A DNA stretch of 13,564 bases from JAKAJA01 sp037440125. Its GTDB lineage: Bacteria; Acidobacteriota; UBA4820; DSQY01. Of this stretch, positions 7,442 to 13,564 are shown in pieces. The first letter of the stretch is position 1, and each line of letters begins with the position of its first letter. The DNA lies in assembly GCA_037440125.1 (NCBI GenBank), contig JBBIUU010000077.1, positions 1 to 13,564 on the forward strand, written 5' to 3'. A model generated the notes under the pieces. That model was not told the DNA's origin. It did no database searches and was given only the letters and a program-made list of their open reading frames with translations. The translations under genes were made by a program, and so were the position numbers.

Positions 7442-9702
7442 ACGGCGCCACGGTGGGAAGAGACGCGCTCCGCACTGCGGCGCTGCCCGCCCTCATCCTC
7501 GCCGCGGGAGTCGCCCTCTACTTCGCGCCCTACTGCCTTCTCGGGATGCACGCCGTGCCCTTCGGCCTCCTCCCGCCCGCGGTGACGGGGATCGACCCGG
7601 CGCACCTGAGAGTCCTACCCGGCGCGTCGCTCCCCGGCGGAGACAGTTCGGCGGTCCTGATCCACTACCCCAACGCTTGGTTCGCGGGCGAGGCCCTGCG
7701 TTCCCTCAGCCTCCCCACCTGGAACCCGTATGTGGCCTGCGGTGCGCCGGCGCTCGAGAACGGGCAGACCTTCCCCTTCAACCCGTTCCTGTGGTCCTTC
7801 TACCTCCACCCGAGCCCGTGGACCTACACCCTCGGCCTCCTCCTCGGGAGCGCTTTCTGCGCCGCGGGTGCCTTCCTCCTCCTCGGGCGCTTCACTTCGG
7901 TCTCATGGCAAAGGGCGGCGGGGGCCCTCCTGTGGACGTTCAACCCGTGGAGCGTCCACCTCGTCGTCTATTCGGACGTGTGGGCCGGCTGGTGGTTCCC
8001 CTGGGTCTTGTGGGCGTGGGGCGGCGTTCTCGAGGGTACGAGGCCCTGGTGGTTCCCGTCGCCCTTCCTCGCGCTCATGGCGATGTCGGGCCACGTGGAG
8101 GCGAGCTTCCTCCTCGCCACGGCCTCGGCGGTCTGGTGCGCCGCCGACTGGCTCGGGAGGGAGCGGAAGCGCCGCCCGCGCCTCGCCCTCTTCGCCGCGC
8201 GAACCTTGGGCACGGCGGGCCTCGCGGCCCTGCTCGCCGCCGTCCAGTGGCTTCCCGTGGCCCTGCGCCTGCGCGAGGCGGCCCCCTACAAACTCGACGA
8301 CCCTTGGGCGGTCACGGTCCCCTTCTACCTGTGGTCGAGCCTCCTGCGTCCCGGCTCGGAGGTCTACCTCTCACCCCTCCTCTTCGGCCTGCTCTGCGCG
8401 GGCCTGCCCGTGCTTTGGTCGCGCCGGCAGGCGCGCCTTCCCGCGCTCTTCCTCGTCGCGGCGGCGCTCTGGGCCTTCGCGGCCGTGCCCCTCGCGGTGG
8501 TGGTGAGGACGCTGACCCTCGGAGGCCTGCTCCCTGGGGTCTACGCCCGCTGCCTGATCTGGGCAGGCGTTGTGCCCCTGGCGCTGGCGGCCTTGACCCG
8601 GTGGGAGCCGGAGGAGGTTCGCCTCCGCTGGCGGACCGCGGCGTGGTTCACGATGCCGTACCTCGCGCTGACGGCCCTGGGCTGGGGAGTGTGGCGCGGG
8701 AGCGGTCAGGGCGCCGGCCTGGGCCTTCTCTTCTTCGAGGCGTGCGGCGCATCGCTCCTGATCCTCGGACTGCTCGCCCGCGCGGCCAGCCTCCGGAGCG
8801 CCGCGCTGGCCCTCGGCCTCCTGTGCGCCTGCCTGGATCCCCTCGCGGCGCAGGGCTTCCGGTGGCCCTACTTCAACCGGGCCGACCCCCTCGCCGACGG
8901 CCCGCCCGCCATCTCCGCGCTCGAGAGCTCGGACCCCGAGGGGATGTCGCGCTTCTCGGGTCTCTGGATGGGGCCCGGCAGCGCGGCACTGAGCCCAGGC
9001 CTCGCGTCGGTCTGGAACGTCAAAGACGTGCGCGTCACCGACGTGCTCAACTCCCGGCGCTACGTCCGCCTCCACGAGATCTTGGAGCAGGGTAGGGGAG
9101 GGCGCCTCGGCACGTGGCTCGGCTTCCCGGGCGTCGCGCCCGAAGCCCTCGGGCTTCTGGGAGTGAGGGCCTTCGCGTCGCCGTCGTCCCCGGCCGATGC
9201 GGCACCCTCGTGGATCGCGGTGGGCGGGATGCCGAGGGCCTATCTGGTGCACAGCATCCTCCCCGCCACCGACGAGATGGACGCCGTGCGACAGATGGCG
9301 GAGCTCGTCCCCCGGTTCACCGCTGGCCGGTTGCGGCAGGAGGCGGTCGTGGAGGGCATGGGGACCACGACCGCTCTGGGTGCGCCTGACCCCGGCGACG
9401 CCGTGGCGAAGGTTGAGGACGGGCTGGACCGGGTGGCCCTGAAGACGCGAAGCGCGAGCGCCGCGCTCCTCGTCCTCCTCGACACCTACGCGGAGGGCTG
9501 GCGCGCCGAGGTGGATGGACGCCCCGCTACCATCCGCCCGGCGAACCTGGCATTTCGCGCCGTGGATGTGCCCGCGGGCGTCCACGAAGTGGTTTTCCGC
9601 TACGCTCCTCGCTCCGTCCAGTGGGGAGAGGGCCTCACCACCCTCGGGCTCCTGCTGCTCCTCGTCGCGGTCCTCCTCGCCCGCCGCGGAGGCCGGCCAT
9701 GA
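7438..9702 (+). CDS. YfhO-family membrane protein, paralogue A2
   Basis: The ATG at 7438 overlaps the previous TGA by 4 bases, and the product is 754 residues, exactly as long as its upstream neighbour. It repeats the same order of motifs: D69 in GGDSS as candidate catalytic acid, HYPNA (76-80), LPTWNPY (92-98), CGAPALENGQ (101-110), YSDVWAGWW (178-186), SGHVEASF (217-224), PGSEVYLSP, LLPGVYARCLIW, the 'FNRADPLADGPPAIS' block matching the A1 'FNDLDPLAGGPPAVA', and EGWRAEVDG (686-694) before the last helix. One difference is that the usual SG before the LPxWNP motif reads SL (S91-L92 in SLSLP), so a small glycine turn is lost. A GGGGGG run 6 bases before ATG may serve as ribosome binding site, with coupling likely. 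It is presumably a sugar transferase at the outer membrane face. Donor and acceptor are not deducible. Confidence 0.85.
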   Translation: MNGATVGRDALRTAALPALILAAGVALYFAPYCLLGMHAVPFGLLPPAVTGIDPAHLRVLPGASLPGGDSSAVLIHYPNAWFAGEALRSLSLPTWNPYVACGAPALENGQTFPFNPFLWSFYLHPSPWTYTLGLLLGSAFCAAGAFLLLGRFTSVSWQRAAGALLWTFNPWSVHLVVYSDVWAGWWFPWVLWAWGGVLEGTRPWWFPSPFLALMAMSGHVEASFLLATASAVWCAADWLGRERKRRPRLALFAARTLGTAGLAALLAAVQWLPVALRLREAAPYKLDDPWAVTVPFYLWSSLLRPGSEVYLSPLLFGLLCAGLPVLWSRRQARLPALFLVAAALWAFAAVPLAVVVRTLTLGGLLPGVYARCLIWAGVVPLALAALTRWEPEEVRLRWRTAAWFTMPYLALTALGWGVWRGSGQGAGLGLLFFEACGASLLILGLLARAASLRSAALALGLLCACLDPLAAQGFRWPYFNRADPLADGPPAISALESSDPEGMSRFSGLWMGPGSAALSPGLASVWNVKDVRVTDVLNSRRYVRLHEILEQGRGGRLGTWLGFPGVAPEALGLLGVRAFASPSSPADAAPSWIAVGGMPRAYLVHSILPATDEMDAVRQMAELVPRFTAGRLRQEAVVEGMGTTTALGAPDPGDAVAKVEDGLDRVALKTRSASAALLVLLDTYAEGWRAEVDGRPATIRPANLAFRAVDVPAGVHEVVFRYAPRSVQWGEGLTTLGLLLLLVAVLLARRGGRP
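9688..9692 (+). promoter_or_regulatory. Ribosome binding site of paralogue B1
   Basis: GGAGG lies 6 bases before ATG at 9699, within the end of the preceding gene. It supports that start over upstream in-frame codons. Confidence 0.7.
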
Positions 9703-11897
9703 CGGGCCTTCCCTCCAGCCCCCGCGCAGCGCTCGGCGCCCTGGCCGCGCTCCTGCTCGTCGCCCTCGTCCTCTTCTGGCCCCTCTGGACCGGGCGGTCC
9801 CACCTCGTGCCCTTCCACGTGCTGGCTGGGGACCCCGCCCTCGAGGGCCTCGACCTGACCGCCGACCGCCCCGATTGGCGGTTCTTCGACTCGTCGCCCA
9901 TCACCATGTTCTACGCCGAGAAGAGCCTGGCGGCACGGCAGATCAGATCCGGGGAGTTCCCCCTGTGGAACCCCTTCAACGGCTTGGGTTCGCCCCTTCT
10001 GGCGGACAGCATCAGCCAGCCCCTCTCGCCTTTCTTCGCCCCCCTCCTGCTCTGGCCCGGCCCGCGCGCCTTCAGCGTGGCGCTCGCGCTTCAGGCGCTC
10101 TGGGCCGGTCTGGGGATGGTCCTGCTCCTCAGGCGCCTCGGGATGGGCGCCCTGGCCCAGGCGTCGGGCGGCGTGCTTTTCGCCTTCAGCCCCTTCACCC
10201 TGAACTTCCTAGGCTATTCGGATGTGTGGGCGGCCGCCTGGATCCCCTGGATGCTCTGGGCCTTCGAGGGCCTCGCGCTGGGGATCGCGGACTGGACCGC
10301 CCCGGCCCTGGTCGTGGCCCTCACGGGGATGTGCGGGCACCTCGAGGTGGCTTTCTTCGGGGCCGCCTCCGCCTTCGCCTATGGCCTCCTCCGGAGGGCA
10401 CGGGGGGGAGGCGGCCGGTCGCTCCTCCCCTGGCTGGGGGCGCCGCTCGGCGCGCTCGGGCTCTCGCTCTGGTGGATCCTACCCTTCCTCGAGCTCGTGA
10501 GGGGTACGACCTCACCCCGCTTCGCCCAGAATGTTCTCTACCCCTACCATCCCACGGCCTGCCTACTGCCGGGGTCGGAGATCTTCTGGAGCCCCGTCCT
10601 CCTCCTTCTCGCCGCTGCCGGGTGGGGCGTGGCGCGCTACCGCAAGCCCCTGCTGGCCACGCTGCCCCTGGCGGTATGGGGCGTCGCCATGATGTTCCCG
10701 TGGCCCGAGATCATCCAGCGCGCCGCGACGTTCGACTTCGCGTGCGGGCGCTACGGGCGGGGCCTCCTCTGGGTGGTACTCGTGGTGTGGGCGTCGGCGG
10801 GGCTCGACGGCCTGAGGCGCCGCGAGGTGCCCGGGCGATGGATCACCGGCGCCGGAGCCACGGGCGCGCTCTCCTGGCTCGCCATGATCGCCGTGAGGGC
10901 GCCGGCCCTGGAGGCCCTGAACGCGCGCCACCTTGTGCCGCTGACAGGCGCGCCGCCCCCGCCGTGGGGCTGGCTCAGCCTCTCCGCCCTCGCCGCGCTC
11001 CTCCTCATCGCCGCCGCTCTTTCGCGGCGCGTCTCGGCGCTGGTCACCTCCGCGGGCCTCGCGGGGCTGCTGCTCGCGGGTGAGCTGTCGCCCCACCCTG
11101 GCTTCGACGTGCTCTGGAACCGTTCGGCGCCGGCGTCGGCTCCCGAGGTGGCCCGCGCCCTCGAAGGCTTTTCTGGGCGCGCCTGGTTCCCCGAGTCCGA
11201 GCGCTGGAAGTCCCTGCCCCCGAACCTCTCGGCGGCCTTCGGCGTGAGGGACGTCCGGGCGTGCAGCCCCCTCTGGCCCCAAGAGCTCGTCCGCCTGAGC
11301 CCTTCGCCCGACCCGAACAAGGACCTCTTCCAATCCTGGGAGCCCCTGACCATGAGGTTTCTAGGTGTGGAGGTCGCCTTCGCCGGGCCGCCGGGAGGGC
11401 ATCTCACGGCGGCGGTGGACCCGGGGCGGTCCGGGAGAGGGCTCTGGGTGCCTCGGGCCGTACTTGAGCGGGACGTCGAAGCGGCCGCACGCCTCGCGCT
11501 CGCCGGCGAAAGCTGGCGGGAGACGGTCTTCCTCGAGGAGGGGAGCGAAGGCGGCCCGACAGCCTCGTGGCCAAACCCTGGAGGGGGCTCCGCAAAGCTG
11601 GTCTGGGAGAGCCCGAACCGCACGGTGTGGAGGGTGGCGGCCGACCGCAAGGGTTGGTTCGTCCTGCGCGATCTATACTGGCCCGGGTGGCGCGCCACCG
11701 TGGACGGGGAGCCGGCCCGGGTGCTGAGGGCCGACGGCGTGTTCCGGGCCGTCGCGCTCGATGCGGGGGAGCACGAGGTGGTCTTCCGCTACCTCCCGAT
11801 CCCATTCCTGGCGGGAAGCGTGGCGAGTGTCGCGACGGCGGTGATGATGGCGATTCGGCGGGTTCGCCGCGGGCGGCAGGAGGGCGGGCATGCCTGA
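9699..11897 (+). CDS. YfhO-family membrane protein, paralogue B1
   Basis: The 732-residue product starts at ATG 9699 with a clear GGAGG site and a 4-base ATGA overlap. After a first helix (about 11-30) come HLVPFHVLAGDPALEGLDL (35-53), D64 in FFDSSP as candidate catalytic acid, FYAEKSLAARQIRSGEFPLW (71-90) leading into NPFNG, YSDVWAAAW (173-181), CGHLEVAFF (212-220), PGSEIFWSP (291-299), then CGRYGR where the A proteins have LPGxYxR. Membrane helices are followed by a soluble region with NRSAP and PNKDLFQSW, then YWPGWRATVDG (660-670) and a final helix with an Arg-rich tail. The motif order equals that of the A pair, but the first loop, the RYGR block and the PNKDLFQSW block are shared only with the next gene, so it belongs to a distinct subgroup. 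Likely role: transfer of a lipid-linked sugar outside the membrane. The substrate is unknown. Confidence 0.85.
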   Translation: MTGLPSSPRAALGALAALLLVALVLFWPLWTGRSHLVPFHVLAGDPALEGLDLTADRPDWRFFDSSPITMFYAEKSLAARQIRSGEFPLWNPFNGLGSPLLADSISQPLSPFFAPLLLWPGPRAFSVALALQALWAGLGMVLLLRRLGMGALAQASGGVLFAFSPFTLNFLGYSDVWAAAWIPWMLWAFEGLALGIADWTAPALVVALTGMCGHLEVAFFGAASAFAYGLLRRARGGGGRSLLPWLGAPLGALGLSLWWILPFLELVRGTTSPRFAQNVLYPYHPTACLLPGSEIFWSPVLLLLAAAGWGVARYRKPLLATLPLAVWGVAMMFPWPEIIQRAATFDFACGRYGRGLLWVVLVVWASAGLDGLRRREVPGRWITGAGATGALSWLAMIAVRAPALEALNARHLVPLTGAPPPPWGWLSLSALAALLLIAAALSRRVSALVTSAGLAGLLLAGELSPHPGFDVLWNRSAPASAPEVARALEGFSGRAWFPESERWKSLPPNLSAAFGVRDVRACSPLWPQELVRLSPSPDPNKDLFQSWEPLTMRFLGVEVAFAGPPGGHLTAAVDPGRSGRGLWVPRAVLERDVEAAARLALAGESWRETVFLEEGSEGGPTASWPNPGGGSAKLVWESPNRTVWRVAADRKGWFVLRDLYWPGWRATVDGEPARVLRADGVFRAVALDAGEHEVVFRYLPIPFLAGSVASVATAVMMAIRRVRRGRQEGGHA
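9801..9880 (+). repeat. Coding repeat shared with 11989-12068 (left copy)
   Basis: By direct alignment 70 of 80 bases are identical to 11989-12068, with no gaps. Most differences are at third codon positions. It encodes the first periplasmic loop of paralogue B1 and marks a gene duplication still visible at DNA level. Confidence 0.85.
11878..11884 (+). promoter_or_regulatory. Strong ribosome binding site of paralogue B2
   Basis: AGGAGGG lies 5 bases before ATG at 11890 and is the best Shine-Dalgarno match in the window. It favours ATG 11890 over the in-frame ATG at 11917, giving an 8-base overlap with the previous gene instead of the usual 4. Confidence 0.75.
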
Positions 11898-13564
11898 ACG
11901 GGAGAGCCTGGCGCGCATGACCTGGCCCCTCGTGGCGCTCCTGCTGGGGAGCGCGGTCCTCTTCGGGCCCCTCCTCGCGGGCGGGTCGCACCTCGTCCCC
12001 TTCCACGTCCTGGCGGGCGACCCCGCGCTCGAGGGCCTGGACCTCGCGGCCGACCGCCCCGACTGGCGCCTCTTCGACCTCTCGCCGGTGAACACCTTCT
12101 ACGCCGAGAAGGCCCTCGCCGCGCGGCAGATCAAGTCGGGGGAACTCCCGCTCTGGAACCCCTTCAACGGCGCCGGCGTGCCTCTCCTGGCGGACGGGCA
12201 GAGTCAGCCCTTCGCCCCGCTCTTCGCGCCCCTCCTCCTCTTCACCGGCCCCAGGGGCTATTCGGCCTGCCTCCTGCTGCAACTCCTCTTCGGCGGGCTG
12301 GGCTTCACGCTCCTGCTGAGGAGGACCGGTGCGAATTCGGTGGCTTCTGCCTTCGGCGTGCTCCTCTTCGCCCTCAACCCGTACGCCCTGGACTTCATCG
12401 TCTATTCCGACTCGTGGGCCTACCTCTGCTTCCCGTGGCTATTCCTCGCCGCGGACCTCGCCGCGGAGCGCCCCTCGCGCTGGTGGCTCCTCGCGCTCGC
12501 CGCGGCTTGGACCGGGGCGAGCGGACACGTCGAGGCGGCCTTCCTCGGGGCGGCATGCGCCGCGATGTACGGTACCGTACGGTCCGTGTCGCTGGGCAAG
12601 CTCCAGGGCGCGCTGGGACAGGCCGTCGCCGCCCCGCTCCTGGCCCTCGCCCTATCCGCCTGGTGGGTCCTGCCCTTCCTGGAATGGGTCCGCCTCTCCA
12701 CCTCGCCGCGCTTCGCGCACAGTACGCCCTATCCCTACCACCCGTCGGCCCTCTTCATCTCGGGGTCCGAGATCTTCCTCCCGTCGGCCTTGATGGCGCT
12801 CGCGGTCCTCGGCTGGGGATCGGCCGGCCTCGCCGGCCGGAGGTGGGCCCTCCTCCCGCCGGGGCTGTGGGCGGCCGCCATGATGTTCCCCTGGCCCGAG
12901 GCCGTCCAGAGGGCGGCCTCCTTCGATTTCATGAGCGGCCGCTACGGGCGCTCCGTGCTCTGGTTCCTCGTGTCGCTGTGCGCGACGCAAGGGGTAGAGG
13001 CGCTGTCTTCGCGATCGCCGCTGGGACGCGCCCGGTGGTTGGCGCTCCTCGTCGGCGCCTGCGGGTGGTGCGCCGCGTTCGTGGTGACGCCCCCCTCGCT
13101 GGCCGCCGCGGCGGCGAACCACTGGGTGCCCCTCCTGGGCGAGGTCGAGCGTCCCCTCGGCTGGTTCGGTCTCGCCTCCCTGGCGGCCCTCGCGCTCCTC
13201 GCGGCCCCGGAGCGGAGGGTCTCCCGGGAGTTCGCAGGCGCGTTGGTGGCGCTCCTCGTCCTCGCCCCGTTGCTCGCACGGCACGACGCCTTCTCGATTT
13301 TCTGGAACCGCTCCGAGCCCCGCCTCAGCCCCGTCGTGTCGGACGCGGCGGCTTCGGACCCCGGACGCCTCTGGCTCCCGGAACGGGACCTCTGGCGCTC
13401 CCTTCCGCCCAACCTCTCCGCGGCCTTCGGCGTGCGCGACGTCCGCTACTGCAGCCCACTCTTCCCGTCCCGGCTGGCTCCACTCAACACCGATTCCCAC
13501 CCCAACAAGGACCTCTTCCAGTCGTGGGACGTGATGCGCATGAAGTTCCTCGGGGTCAACACCG
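11890..13564 (+). CDS. YfhO-family membrane protein, paralogue B2 (3' partial)
   Basis: The frame from ATG 11890 is open to the window end and gives 558 complete codons. About 170 residues, including the C-terminal GW-x-A-x-VDG domain and last helix, should lie beyond the edge if it is as long as B1. Visible features are a first helix (about 11-30), HLVPFHVLAGDPALEGLDL (34-52), candidate catalytic D63 in LFDLSP, FYAEKALAARQIKSGELPLW (70-89), YSDSWAYLCF (172-181), SGHVEAAFLG, SGSEIFLPS, SGRYGRSVLW, and in the soluble region PPNLSAAFGVRDVR and PNKDLFQSW, all nearly identical to B1. In place of the 'WAxxW' of B1 this copy has WAYLC, so the second tryptophan is lost. The role should be the same type of extracytoplasmic sugar transfer as its neighbours. 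The operon continues to the right. Confidence 0.85.
   Translation, partial: MPERESLARMTWPLVALLLGSAVLFGPLLAGGSHLVPFHVLAGDPALEGLDLAADRPDWRLFDLSPVNTFYAEKALAARQIKSGELPLWNPFNGAGVPLLADGQSQPFAPLFAPLLLFTGPRGYSACLLLQLLFGGLGFTLLLRRTGANSVASAFGVLLFALNPYALDFIVYSDSWAYLCFPWLFLAADLAAERPSRWWLLALAAAWTGASGHVEAAFLGAACAAMYGTVRSVSLGKLQGALGQAVAAPLLALALSAWWVLPFLEWVRLSTSPRFAHSTPYPYHPSALFISGSEIFLPSALMALAVLGWGSAGLAGRRWALLPPGLWAAAMMFPWPEAVQRAASFDFMSGRYGRSVLWFLVSLCATQGVEALSSRSPLGRARWLALLVGACGWCAAFVVTPPSLAAAAANHWVPLLGEVERPLGWFGLASLAALALLAAPERRVSREFAGALVALLVLAPLLARHDAFSIFWNRSEPRLSPVVSDAAASDPGRLWLPERDLWRSLPPNLSAAFGVRDVRYCSPLFPSRLAPLNTDSHPNKDLFQSWDVMRMKFLGVNT
11989..12068 (+). repeat. Coding repeat shared with 9801-9880 (right copy)
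   Basis: This is the partner of the 80-base block in paralogue B1 (70 of 80 bases identical, ungapped). It encodes the same first periplasmic loop in paralogue B2. Confidence 0.85.

Noticed and set aside
9621..9698. Upstream extension of YfhO-like B1
   Set aside because: The added residues are Pro/Arg-rich and lie under the end of A2. GGAGG at 9688-9692 points to ATG 9699.
12567..12580. Perfect 14-base palindrome GTACGGTACCGTAC
   Set aside because: It lies inside the coding sequence of B2, is a single copy, and its bases read as ordinary codons. It is probably chance.
1..13564. tRNA, rRNA, CRISPR, insertion sequence or phage attachment features
   Set aside because: The reading showed no short regularly spaced repeats, no transposase or integrase motifs and no tRNA-like cloverleaf. 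The window is almost entirely filled by the seven operon genes.

Overview
The window is a high-GC bacterial segment carrying one continuous plus-strand block of membrane glycosyltransferase genes. It shows no mobile elements, RNA genes or CRISPR. Sampled 60-base rows run from about 50-60% GC at the left edge (untranslated region and first gene) to about 72-78% in the right two thirds. Long spurious antisense open frames are therefore expected. The organism cannot be named from this sequence. The composition, and a TMTC-like protein with a TPR tail, would fit a soil or sediment lineage such as Acidobacteriota, Myxococcota or a similar high-GC phylum, but that is only an inference.

Layout. Bases 1-92 hold the last 29 codons of an upstream gene that ends like a GT-C membrane protein. 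Bases 93-441 are non-coding and end in a candidate extended -10 promoter overlapped by a 7-7-7 inverted repeat. The operon then begins. First is a soluble GT2 dolichyl-phosphate-sugar-synthase-like enzyme (442-1269). After a 45-base gap comes a TMTC-like membrane protein with five C-terminal TPRs, started by TTG (1315-3222). Next is a polytopic GT-C-like protein of a different family (3219-5180). Four consecutive YfhO-family membrane proteins follow (5177-7441, 7438-9702, 9699-11897 and 11890 to beyond the window end). From the TMTC-like gene onward every junction overlaps: four by 4 bases and the last by 8. This indicates one transcript with translational coupling.

The four YfhO-like genes fall into two pairs of close paralogues, A1-A2 then B1-B2. 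Both A proteins are exactly 754 residues. B1 is 732 residues and B2 is cut by the window end after 558 codons. All four keep the same ladder of motifs: an acidic residue in the first loop, WNP, a (N/S)-(D/N)-x-W-A cluster, GHxE, GSE and an LP-x-x-YxR or GRYGR block. The three complete ones also keep a C-terminal GWRAxVDG motif.

Working model (inference). The GT2 enzyme loads a sugar onto a polyprenyl phosphate at the cytoplasmic face. The GT-C proteins then use such lipid-linked sugars on the outer side of the membrane to decorate a protein or surface polymer. The known parallel is CsbB plus YfhO in Bacillus, where a GT2 and a YfhO protein cooperate. One GT2 feeding six different GT-C-type proteins, four of them tandem YfhO paralogues, is the unusual feature here.
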